A stretch of DNA of 64,000 nt from Amoeboaphelidium protococcarum (lineage: Eukaryota > Aphelidiomycota > Aphelidea): contig JALECJ010000005.1 of the NCBI GenBank assembly GCA_023515745.1, forward strand, positions 496,001 through 560,000. The letters run 5' to 3'. Numbering within the stretch: position 1 is the stretch's first letter; every line of letters starts with the position of its first letter. The notes below the pieces were generated by a model, which saw nothing but the letters and a program-made list of their open reading frames with translations, made no database searches and was not told the origin of the DNA. Positions 12,085 to 22,976 of this stretch are shown here, one piece after another. The translations under genes were made by a program, and so were the position numbers.

Positions 12085-12430
12085 CTTAGACTCCTCTGGC
12101 GGCTGCTTGTCATAGTTTGCAAATGGCGTCGTAGTCTGTCAATCAAGGCGCCATTTGCAAGAGTAGTTCCTCATCCCACTGCCATCGGGCCGTAGTTTAT
12201 TGTCATAGGCTCGTTTGGCTTTACATCATCATCATTGTCCTCATCCGTTGCAGATGCGCCGTAGCTAGATCATAGGCGTAGTCTGCAAGAGTATATCCTC
12301 ATCTCAATGCCACTGGTGCCGTAGTCCCCATTCATAGGCTCCTTTGGCTGCATCTCATCATCATCATCCTCATCCTTTGCAGATGCGCCGTAGCTAGATC
12401 ATAGGCGTAGTCTGCAAGAGTTTTCTGCGT
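12085..12430. repeat. tandem repeat, period about 126 bp, about 2.5 copies
   Basis: Two clear units start at cataggctcgtttggct (about 12205) and cataggctcctttggct (about 12331). Each continues through a (cat/tca)n patch, a tgcagatgcgccgtagctag block and cataggcgtagtctgcaaga. A more diverged partial unit precedes them (about 12085-12200, with tttgcaaatggcgtcgtagt). The second half of the unit is nearly identical between copies, so the expansion is recent. Confidence 0.7.
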
Positions 12431-13089
12431 CCTCCGTAGTCTCATGTCATTTGTATATATAGTCATTTCATTGGAGGCGCAGCAGTCACATCTCATAGAA
12501 TATAGAATATATAGAAGTCCCATTCGAAAGTTGCCGAGGCCCCCCGTATCTGCTCTGTAGTCAATAGTTAAGAGTTGATCGAGTCCTCTGGCAAGAGTTT
12601 CCCCCTACACTGGTAGTCTGAATTGCTTTGCTGCTGTGGTTCTCATCACATTCATGGATTGTCCCCTCTGGAGTTTTGTGTTATGATTTCTGAAGTTTTT
12701 AATGGTATGGTCAGTCTCCTTCTCGTCAACACATTTAACAAGAATTCCTCCTCCTTCACCTCCTCATCTCTATGGACAATTCTGAATCCATTGGCCGCAT
12801 TTCATGGCTACTACTGTACTACAATATAAATCGAAAGTGCTGTTCAGTGCTAGAGCAATGAATAAAAAATCAATCAGTAAAATAATTACTACCAACACAG
12901 TGCTGTCTCTTGTTTTCACCTTTCATCTTCACTTTCAAGTCGCAGTTAATCGCGACTTCATTCCAATCTAACCACAGTGAAGCGTTTCCGCGGCGATTTC
13001 GCGCTGGTTCCCTCTTTATCACTCTTTAATCAATGTTGCACATACTACCATTTTATGAGCTAGAGTCACGCTAAAGGTGTTGCAGATAA
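12431..13089. other. spacer, nothing recognised
   Basis: No conserved coding sequence. The last 150 bp carry a GC-richer patch with CGTTTC at 12983-12988 just upstream of the degenerate repeat region. Confidence 0.3.
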
Positions 13090-14000
13090 CGATGAAAAGA
13101 AAGCGAAAGTAGTAGAATGATGATAGTTGTAAGATCTCTCGCTCAAAGTACAATTAGTCTATAGATAGTATCAAAGTCGGTATGAGTTTAACGTCATCGA
13201 ATTGACTCTCGATGAAGCTAAGTAGAATGTGGACAACTTGTCCGCAACTACGGCGCGTGTTGATTAACTTGCGTACAGATTATCCTCATTGCTTCATTTT
13301 GTCAATTCTCGAGATATTTCATTCAAATCACTTTCAGTCTAGAGCGCATAGTCTAGATCATAGTTCCTGTGAGGTTTACGCCATCAAACTTAGTATAGGT
13401 AAAGTTAAAGCAAATGAAGACAAGTTCGCCCTCAAACGCTGAAAGGTTGATCTTAATGAGGACAAACTCGTCCTCATCGCTGCTCCTTAAATGCGCAATC
13501 AATACGTATCGCTCAAACTACTTTCTGTCTGAGTGACGCAGCATTGAATGAGGGATGTCCGCTAACGGATCGCGTGCTGATCAACCCACTGACAGATTGT
13601 CCCCATCGCCGCATGTTGCGCGTTGTCGAGCTCTATCGTTCTAACTACTCTCAGTCTGTAGAAAATAGTCTACACCATTGGTTGAATGAGTTTTACGCCG
13701 TCTTACCGAGTTTTGGTGAGGTAAAGTTGAGTGAGGGTAGCATAGTCCTAAAACCGAGTGGCGCGATCAATATACGGAAGAGTTAGTGCTGATCAAGGCG
13801 CGCTGAATGAATAGTGTACAAGATTTATCGCTTAGACTACTCCCAGGCTAGGCGATAAATGTAGTACATAGTCGGTTTAAGTTTTACACCATCAAACTAT
13901 GTTCGAGTGAAGCTACATAGGATGAGTACAACTTGTCGGTAAGTGGCCATGTCAGATAGATGTCAACCCAATGACAAGCTATCGTCCGCTGTGTAATCAA
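13090..14000 (+). repeat. decayed repeated coding module, about five units
   Basis: Units begin near 13144, 13320, 13510, 13637 and 13829. Each has a 'cgctcaaa-tac-tttcagtct-tag' head; most have an 'agttttacgccatcaa' core and a 'gatgaaga-aagttcg' tail. In TAR=Gln translation the core reads EVYAIKLSIGKVKANEDKF in one unit, EFYAVLPSFGEVKLSEGS in another and KFYTIKLCSSEATQDEYN in a third. The frames are shifted relative to each other and broken by TGA, so this looks like a dead or multi-exon repeat protein. The first unit is preceded by an ATG at 13090 giving a basic MKRKRK start. I recognise no family. Confidence 0.45.
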
Positions 14001-15392
14001 TATCAAGCATTATAGCTTTGCAATAAGCATTGTTATCCTTCAGATCACTAAGCGGCAGAACCGTTCGCGTTACCTCTACGTGGTTGATGACAATGATTAA
14101 GTAGAACTTGAACTAAGGCGAGTAGCTGTGCATCAATGTCAGATTTGTAACCAGGTGGAGAGCTTCAGTTTTAAGCAGACTCGTAAATAGAGAGAACTAT
14201 CTACAATGTACTAAATCAGGAACTGATTCGCGATGCATATGATGTCGCTAATGTATTCAGCAAGCTTTCAACATCAATGTGTATTTGCAAACGCCTTGAA
14301 TACAACAAAAGCAGCGCAAATTAAACATTACGGCATAAGGAACTTAGACTAGCCAGACTGATTACCATTCATTCTCAACTTGATGGCGTGTACAGAGCAA
14401 AATGTCACCGGCTGATTACAATACGATTCAATTATATTACGCGGCAAGAGATTCACAGGAACCGCCGTGTAAACTGCATGCTACTGTAAAATCAACTAAT
14501 TAGATCGATCAGCTACCAGCTTACATTAAATAACAGGGATAGAGCAGAGCATTCAAAGAGCTGATCGATTAGTGCTTCATTGCCGAAGATTGTCGATACA
14601 AGCATACTTCTCAAATTGAATCACAATGGCGATTGATAACTCTAATGATGCGCTTTAGTACTCAGAAGGAAGTGACATTGACACTCTACTTATACATTCT
14701 CAATTCTGCAGTATAAGTCATCAGCCACTTTTAATTCTAAAGCGATAAAGTTACGGAATAGCTGAGTATGCGCAATTCAAGTAACCCACCTCTTCTCAAC
14801 AGACACACAATTCAGTCTCATCGAATCCAAAGACGATACCAAACTTTTTAAACGGTCATAGATGTACTGCATTTCAAATAAAACCCCCGCTAAGTATTTT
14901 GATAGCTGGAGACTGATAATTCAGGCAAGTATTAAAATGAAGAAACGATATTCAAAGGGAATCAGCTTGGACATGTTCCCATTACTTGCGCTATTGGAAA
15001 AACGCGTCAACACATGCACAACTACGAGCAAAGGTAGAGGAATTAAAAAATATCTATTACCAATATCATTATTCAATCATCCGCCGTATTATTCCAAGCG
15101 CTTCAGCAATAATGCGCCAGTATCAAGAAATCTTTCAACGCAATTACCGAGGCAGTCAACATCAGCTTTGTCCAATTTAGAGCCTAGCTTCCACGCACTC
15201 ACAGATCCAATTGGACACTTTTCCCAGCACATTGACGTGAATGTATGTACCTGCTACTAAAACTTGGCCTTCTACTGTTCCATCAAGAGAAATTACTACA
15301 GTTCCTTCTAAGCTGCCTACTCAGATGGCGATAAAGATGCGGATGTCGACATTATTTTGACGCGTTTATGTATTGTAAATGATTAATGATGA
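14001..15392 (+). pseudogene. open but unassigned sequence, possible decayed gene
   Basis: Several plus-strand frames are open for 60-180 codons with TAR=Gln but need joining. One is 14862 to a TGA near 15388, ending SDGDKDADVDIILTRLC. An overlapping frame at about 14970-15235 contains AKVEELKNIYYQYHYSIIRR, which looks like genuine helical protein. A small intron (for example GTATTAAAATG...TTCAAAG near 14931) could link them. No family recognised; it may be the remainder of the repeat-module gene upstream. Confidence 0.25.
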
Positions 15393-15592
15393 TTTTGGGC
15401 GATAGAAAGAAGAAATGATTAGCGAACGGAAGTTGGTGGGAGTATAATGACAAGTGGGAGATTGGCTCAAGTAAGTATGCAGGATAATATTGACATCTTT
15501 ATGTGAGGACAATCATGAGGTATAATAATCAAATTTCGATATAATTATAAGGAGAACAACTAACATCCAATATCAATCTGCACAAAAATCAT

Positions 15593-15874
15593 TCACTCAG
15601 GCTTGGTCGCGGAATTCGACTCATCTTCAATCTCTTGTACAATTTATCGCGTAGCCATCCGAAGTTTAGCTAATAGCTCATAGTATGCTTCTGTGATGTC
15701 TTGAATCTATTCGGTTTTAGATTAAATTACATTTTCACTTTAAGCTTGTGTCAACTGAGAGATAACTGTGCAACCATCAGCGGCAATGTCCAACAGCTGG
15801 GGTACAGCCGCTTGCAACTTTTCAATTTAGACAACTATTCTCACAGCACTAGACGTGTCATTATCTATTGCCAT
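15593..15874 (-). CDS. small coiled-coil protein, perhaps Mediator Med11-like
   Basis: A 93-aa frame with TAR=Gln, starting MAIDNDTSSAV and ending in TGA. Nearly the whole chain is predicted helix by eye: VVQIEKLQAAVPQLLDIAAD, then SQLTQAQSENVIQ, then ITEAYYELLAKLRMATRQI, with a short acidic tail. Length and the 'I-x-x-L-x-x-I/V-x-x-L-L-x-x-A' start recall the small Mediator head subunit Med11, but such helical hairpins are generic. A profile search with the TAR=Gln translation would settle it. Confidence 0.45.
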
Positions 15875-16050
15875 TTCTTAGTCACTGTGATTACTTTAAA
15901 TCTACGCGTTCTCCATTGTTGTTAACGTATTAAGTTACAGCTGCTGAGGTGAAGCCAATAGTGAACAATTGCTATCAGGAGAGTTGAACTTGGTTTCTTC
16001 AATTTGTAAGATTAAAACTGAATTGTTTTATAATCGTTAAAATTCCAGAT

Positions 16051-16872
16051 ATGTCTGACGGAGTAAATTATGCCAAAGAGCATTTGGAGATTGCGGCTAC
16101 TGAGCGAACCTTTGACTTGGGATACATGCGCACTTGCTTGTAGTTGATTACCATTGGAATGTTTTTACTGCGATTATATGGTCTCACGCCAGCGTTGGAA
16201 TAATCGTGTGGCCTGAGACGTATCGGAATTAGTTTAATTGTGTTTGCGGTGATTACATTCGTAATTGGATGGTTTGGTAGACGATGGAGTCTAAAAAAGA
16301 TGTCGCTCAAGTATGGTTAAAGGTAGTTGTAGGATTAGTCTAATGGGAGGTAGCGGTAGGAATCCACGTAGAAAGGATCCAATCATAAAGCTGTACGCGC
16401 TAGTCAAGAGGGTCTGGTAAATGATAATGATATTGATTCTTAGAATGATGATGATATTGAGGTATAAGCTGAGAATTTAGTTGAAGCTGGTGCAGATGAA
16501 GAGATCGAAATGGTAGATTTAAGTGCTGCTCCTCGACAAGTTCCGCTGTAGTAAGGTCCGTAACAAAACATTCAGTAAATTAATCCGTAGTGTGATCTTC
16601 CATCAAGGCGGTAATTAATCCAGGAATTGATTGACATAGAAATATATGAGCTCGAATGCAAATCAGAAGACTTGTTAGGACAGACATACCATGTGCCGAT
16701 ACCTGCAGGTGATAAATAATTTGCTAGTGAATTCTATCAATGGCGCGAATCTCTCGAGAGCCCACCGACTGCCTAAGTATTCGAGACTGCTGGTCTTGAG
16801 GTGGCCTTAATTGGGACCACCGCCTTCCTCCTTTCAATCATCATTCTCATATTTACGTGGCAATGTAGTTGA
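16051..16872 (+). CDS. DUF202-like three-helix membrane protein
   Basis: A 273-aa frame with many TAR codons. The N-terminus carries ATERTFDLGYMRTCLQLITI, a good match to the DUF202 signature (A-x-E-R-T-F-L-x-W-x-R-T-x-L-x-L) found in bacterial YidH proteins and in the membrane part of fungal vacuolar transporter chaperones (VTC). Two membrane helices follow within the first 90 residues (the second being ISLIVFAVITFVIGW); then comes a long acidic, Gln-rich soluble segment; a third hydrophobic helix (ALIGTTAFLLSIIILIF) ends the protein. The order differs from VTC1, so it is a DUF202-family membrane protein of unknown role. It converges with PIG-Q, 68 bp apart. Confidence 0.6.
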
Positions 16873-16940
16873 TCAATTGACAATAATGTTAAAGTACTGT
16901 ATGATATGTACAATAAGCACCGTTTATTTATCTCCCCAAC

Positions 16941-19247
16941 TCAAGTTTCTTCCAGTTCCAAAGACGGCCTTTCAGATAAGAGACTGATAAGAAACGACCA
17001 ATATGTTTGCATGGACGGTCTATCGTCAGGCAGATTAGGATACTGCAAATTCGGGCTTGATTTTATAGGTTCTCCATAAAGCAAAGACATTATCACATAA
17101 TGCATTGGATAATACTCTGACAACTGTTTCAAAAGCAATTTATACTGATAGAAAATTGTAACAACACTAATAGGATTGTTGCACAACTTCATCTTTTAAA
17201 TCTTGTTCCAAGTGTTGCGATGACGCTACATATTATATACCAGCGATGGAGTCATATTGTACAGAGCACGATCTTGTGTAATATTTGCTGCACCTACGGC
17301 AGCTCCACCGGATCGCGATGATTACCGACTATGTGTTCTTGAACTTTAAGCTGATGCGCGTCTCAAGTACAGTTCTTCATCTTCATCAACTTCATTCAAC
17401 TAGGCCATTTTATTATCGCCGGACTCTGATAGAAATTTGAACCAAATTCCACCAGGCAGTCTGGATGGATCTTTTACTCGGAGCATTAGAGCAAACAGTG
17501 GGAAATGATTGAGGAACGCCAAAAAGATCTTTATCACCACTTGGTATAAAATACTAACCACCCGACATACACAGAATAGCACATAATATACAATAACCGT
17601 AGGATAGAGAAAGGAGAAAAGAGTGAACAGAATAGTCCCCAGCAACAGCTGATCTAAATCATAATCACAAGAGTCGAGACGCAATCTCAGAGCATTAAAC
17701 TTTCTACCTCGGAACAGATTAAACAGAGAGTACAATATCTACAACTACCAATTGTATATTTTGGCTGCAAAAGTATAAAATAGAACTATGTGCAGATTTA
17801 ACAAGAATGACAAGTCCGCAGCAATAGCCAATATCATTGTGCACCCAAAGACTCCGCTCATTCCAACCAGGCCCAAAAGCTGAGGCATTAAATCAAGAAC
17901 TTTATCCAGTACATGAATCCACATCTGAAGAAGCCATAGGAACAACTCTCCGATAAACTTGTCCAAATTATCATTCAACTTCAACCCAGCAGGCCATCCC
18001 ATCAACCAACCTATGGCGTTTTCAATCACATCGTGATTAATGAAATGTAGACAACTGGACAGATACTTGGTAAGTTGGTATCTATTCTCGTAAATAAAAG
18101 TGCCAAAAGCTATCCCCATAATGACATCATTCGCTACCAACCAGACGGTATTATAAAAATTGATATAATGCGCTCGATTCCTTACAGACTTTCTCCACCC
18201 AGGACGGAGGAATACTGCGTACTGCCAGGGCCAAAAGCAAGCCTATTGCAGTCTCAGATTAATTTGACGTGCAATATTGGATAAACTTACCAAAGATATG
18301 CTATTCCCAATTTAGAAATTAATGACCAATATTATAATTTCACATATGACTCGCAATATCATTATTGTCACAGATACAGGATATTTAAAGAGCCGTACAA
18401 GCTTTCCAAATATCGCAAATATTGACGATATAAACTGCAATATCATGATTCTGGCAAGGTAAAGTACCGTCAAATTCTAACGGCCCTTTAACACTATTGC
18501 ATCAAGCTTCATTTCTTTACATTTATCAGTAAGCATCTTTCTAAAATCATTAGAGCAATTCGCCTGAGCGATAAGTACCGAAAAGTCATTTGACTTACTG
18601 TTATGATTGATGTCGCTGATCGATTGGCCGCCCTCCATATCACCATCATAAGCATGAGATAGAACTTTGGCTTCTAATAACGATTAAAGGGAGGAATTTA
18701 CAGACTCTTTACTGCTGACAGCCTCCATATTCTATACAATCATGCGCAAATCCACGTCTAAACTCATTGGATAGATGGAATAGAATTAGAGATCAAAAGA
18801 ATCAGTAGGGCGGTAAAATATCATTTAGACATTGAGGCCTTGCTATGGAAGACCATTCAATGAAAGAGCCAGAAAATCCAAGCCGGTACCTGTACCATCA
18901 CTATCATCATCATCATCATCAAATACCAACTCCAACCAGAATGATGAATCCGTAATGTATTGCAGCTACATTCTTGCAGACGAGCGATTCAACTTGCTAT
19001 AAGTCTACTTGTCTCTAAATACCTACCCCAAAACACAAGCCTCAGCACCAGCTATTTCATTCATGTACTTGCATTCTTTATAATCTCTATTGAGAGCGGT
19101 ACAAACATCAGTCAACTCCTTAAAGGAGGACTAGCATACAACAGCAGCCACACAGCACTAAGAGGGCGATGAATTCCAGCCAACCAAGAAGCAGCAGTCA
19201 GCCTCCAATTACAGGCTAGAAGGAAATAAAACAACAACTTTATCCAT
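16941..19247 (-). CDS. Gpi1/PIG-Q, subunit of GPI-GlcNAc transferase
   Basis: A single 768-aa frame with TAR=Gln. Gpi1/PIG-Q stabilises the ER complex that makes the first GPI-anchor intermediate, GlcNAc-PI. The start MDKVVLFPSSLQLEADC followed by FLVGWNSS fits the family N-terminus. The middle is a Ser/Asp-rich variable region. The conserved membrane core begins at about residue 360: FYNTVWLVANDVIMGIA, then GWLMGWPAGLKLNDNLDKF (about 410-430), then SLFNLFRGRKFNALRLRLDS (about 505) and the hallmark NHFPLFALMLRVKDPSRLPG (about 580). An Arg/Ser-rich cytosolic tail follows. The minus-strand gene is divergent from the ArfGAP gene. No intron is needed. Confidence 0.92.
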
Positions 19248-20123
19248 TTACAAATTCAGATAATAATGGTATACAATGTACCAAGTATTCAGAAGCTACC
19301 TCTACGTCTAAATTCTCTAAAGTACCGAGATGATTGCAACTATTGTTACCGTGGGGTAAGGTTGGGTCGAGCGTTCAAAAGTTCCGGTGGTAGACAGCGG
19401 TATATGAGATAGACAAGAGCGGTGTATACAATAGATAAACCAGCGGCGGCCACAATCAAACTAAATTTATTACGAGGAAGAACTGTGAGACCGGACAATG
19501 AATCTGATCCAAAATATTAGTTTTACTGCAAACCAATCGAGTATCCGACAACTGCAGCAAGAATTGTCTGCATTTAATTGATTTTGATTTTACTCGTCTT
19601 TGTTAACTCTCTCTCTCTCTCTCAATTCTTCCCTATTGGAAGTTCTATCAATGAAATTTGCAACTGCTTTGTATTGTTTCAGCACCCACTCACAGACACA
19701 CACTGAAGGAACGGGAGATATGTTCTGGCAAGAACGAGACGTGAAATTATCTCTCGCCGCGTAACCAAGGAACGTTGAAATGAAATCCTGATAATTCAAT
19801 AAATAGTACATACATGTATGCCATAAGTGCGGCAGATGATCTAATACACGAGGAAAGGCTGAGAATAAAGAATTACGGTAGGAAATGTGGCGCAGTTTGA
19901 AACGTTCTCTTTATTTAAAACGGATCAGAGAATGAACGCCCACAGAGAGTGGAGAGAAACGAAATTTCGAGTGTCAAACTTTTCTGTTTCTCTCTCTCTC
20001 TTTCATTGTTAAATCAATCAATCGCAATCTGGGCATTTTACAATACGGCTCAATTACTAATTGAAAATTGATCATCATCTTCTTGAATTAACGTTTTAAT
20101 TGATAATAATTAATTGGTACACC
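19248..20123. promoter_or_regulatory. divergent promoter region PIG-Q / ArfGAP
   Basis: 876 bp without a gene between two divergent starts. It contains a (CT)n tract at about 19607-19622, another at about 19989-20001, and two GAAACG motifs (19899-19904 and 19956-19961). I see no RNA gene. Function as a bidirectional promoter is inferred from the arrangement. Confidence 0.4.
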
Positions 20124-22709
20124 ATGAAAGAGCTGATAGATATAACGCAGGCGTTTAGAGACTCCCCTGGCTATAGATAAAGCCTGAGTAATAATGAGAA
20201 TTAGATCCATCAGCTAGAGTCCGTAGTGAAGGGACTGATGAAGTCTGTCAAAGGCACTATCGATTTGTCTGGAGGTATGTTATTATATATGTATATTGAC
20301 ATTATATGTATTCATCTATGCTCTTTTATTCCAATATTGTATGTAGATATGTCTACTAAATAGCTTTAGTTTTGTCATGATTTGAATAATATGTGTCACT
20401 TGGAATCTGATGATCAAACTGTTGACCTGTCCATCAAGTCCTTCATATCGAGCATGTATGAGGTGGAGAAGGCTCGCAAGATCATGGCGCAGCAGATGCA
20501 GTTGATATTCGTGGACTAGTCGGACACTTTTGTAAAGAGAGACATTCATGGTGTGAAAGAGAGCAAGAAGCAGTTTGAACAGATGAGTGATAAGGTGGAC
20601 TCGGCTTTGGAAAAGTACTTGTCCAAGAGACCATTTGATCCCAGTTAGAAATTGATTACCATTTAGAAGGGAGATCAGGCTTAGGCCACTGCAATGGCTA
20701 ATAGTTAGAACTAGCTGGAGATGGCCGCTGAAGAGGTTGCTCATGTTCGGTATGATTTCCATCAGAAGAGTATCTAGCATGCGGAGGAGCTGAATGCCTT
20801 TTAAAAGTTGAAGCGTGTCGAGTATCTGGAGACTCTTTTAGCTTTCATTCAGTTGCAGAGTAGTTTCTATCATTAGTGTTACGAGTTTATGCACGAGTTG
20901 GATCCCACGATTTAGGAGTTTTCCAAGTACCTGAACAGTGTGCGATTGTAACATTAGGAATATCAGGTGAGTATCAAAGATGTCCGTGAGTAAGAATTGA
21001 AGAATGCAGTTCCATATTACAATCCTCTGACCCGCCCGGTGTATCCTAGTAAGATTAAATAGATCCCAGTGGCTACAAAGGCTGGATATTTGATCAAGAA
21101 GGGGTCAGGCAAAATTACCCAAGTTTGGTCCAGGAGATGGTTCGTGGTCAGGAATGGGTACTTTGTATACACCACTAGGGGCAAGGATGAGCCTGCGACT
21201 TTGGCAGCTGCACTCAAGCTATGTACAGTGAAATTGGTTGAAGTACCTGAGAGAAGATTCTGCTTTGAACTTATCTCCCCCATGAAGTCTTATGTTCTTC
21301 AAGCTGAGAATGAGAAGGATCTCAAAGATTGGATGGAAGTTATATAGAATGCTATTGGGTTGGCTTTGAATAGCGATGACTCTGCTGATCATTTATTGCG
21401 CAATATGCATTCAAAGGAGAAGCTCGATGATGACTTTTTCGATTTGGAAAAAGATCAGATACCGGAAGTTAACAGGGAGATGGCTGAGTAGATTAAGTCT
21501 ATTCCCGGCAATAGTTGTTGTGCTGATTGTGGCAATGATCAAGCCGAGTGGTCAAGTATTAATTTGGGCATTCTTCTGTGTATCGAGTGTTCTGGTATCC
21601 ATCGATCTTTGGGCGTCTAGGTGTCCAAGGTTAGATCTCTTTTGCTTGATAAATGGGAATAGGAATCGTATGATATGATGATCATGTTGGGTAATCAGAA
21701 AGTTAATGAAATCTACGAGGCTTTGTATTCCCCAGACACATCTTCCGTCAAAAAGGCCACTGTCAAATCTGACCGTTTGGAAAAAGAGAAGTGGATTGCT
21801 GCCAAATATGTGAATAAGAAATTTGTTAATCAGGCGCCAATTGCGGAATTATAATAAAGTTTGTGGGAGGCCTTTGATTTGAAAGATATCGGCCGCCTGC
21901 TGTCATGTATTGCTTAAGGTTGCCCGGTAGATTCGCGTAATAGTAGTGGATAGACCATTTTGTTGGCTGCGATTGAGAGAAATGATTAGCTGATGAAGCA
22001 TTTCGCCTTGGTGTGGAATGCCGATATCAAAGTTGTGGACCGGGATAATAACAGTACGCTACATTATGCTATCATGAGTGGTGATTAAAAGTTTGTTTAG
22101 TATCTGCTGAAGAGAAGAATTGACTGTAATATCAAGAACGCTGGTGGAAAGTTGGCAATCGATTTGGCATTAGAGAAAGGAGATCCGCAGTTGGTGACCA
22201 TGATCCGGCTGCATTAGTTTGAGTTGGAGGAGAGTTTACCTGCCAAGAAGGCACCATAGCGTGATACCATGATTGGATTACCGCCATCTGTCAGCACTAC
22301 GGCTAACAGTGAGCTGACTCACCGAGCTTCATCCACCGATCTGAACGCACCAGATCGTCAGTTGCCCGATCCTGGTATGAATCCTGATTATGATTAGCAT
22401 GGCAGCTCTTCCGCAAATGGCCAACATCATAATTACTCTTCATCTAATGCGGGCGGTGCAGTGTCTGGAGATGAAAGATCTGTGAATTAGGATGACAAGT
22501 CACTGTCTGCTAAATTTAATCGCCTATCTCCTACCAAAGCAGCCAAGAACTTGTTCAATACCTTTAGAAGCTAAAGTCCTACCAGAATGAAATCTGGCTC
22601 TCAGGGACATTTGGACAAGCACAGTTCGTATTATGCGCCCGCAGACTCTGACGAGAGACAGAATATGATGACAGGTGGTAGTCAAACTCAAGGCTCTGAA
22701 ATGTCTTGA
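20124..22709 (+). CDS. ACAP-type ArfGAP (BAR, PH, ArfGAP, ankyrin)
   Basis: Two exons, 20124-20274 and 20347-22709, around a 72-nt intron (GTATGT...TGTAG); 837 aa. It should stimulate GTP hydrolysis by Arf GTPases on curved endosomal membranes. Residues 1-260 are a BAR domain ([18 protein letters not shown] is the first helix). A PH domain starts at [10 protein letters not shown] (about 296) with the final Trp in LKDWMEVI. The ArfGAP zinc finger is intact at about 440: C-x2-C-x16-C-x2-C (CADC...CIEC) followed by [15 protein letters not shown] with the arginine finger. Ankyrin-like repeats lie at about 590-680 ([12 protein letters not shown]). A Ser/Asn-rich tail ([13 protein letters not shown] onward) ends in TGA. 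The intron phase and the BAR helix across the junction support the splice. Confidence 0.92.
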
Positions 22710-22976
22710 TTAATATACACACAGGCGTCGAGAGATATTGTTAATGGTACTTTTGATGATGATGATGATAAAAATGATTCCGTGATTCTATAAATTCGTT
22801 ATGATAATACTGTAATGTAGTAAAAATAAGTTTTTCATAACAAGAAAGTAATAACTAAACGAGCATAAATAATTTTCACTACATTCCGGTATAACTATTA
22901 CTCTTTCACTCAAGTAAATTCCTAAACATTTCCAATAACCAAGTATGGTACTTATAGTACGACATCTTCTTCAAGC
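22710..22976. terminator. convergent 3' spacer
   Basis: 267 bp between the ArfGAP and glutamine synthetase stops. AT-rich, with AATAAA-like signals on both strands (for example ataaat at about 22865). No gene. Confidence 0.35.
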
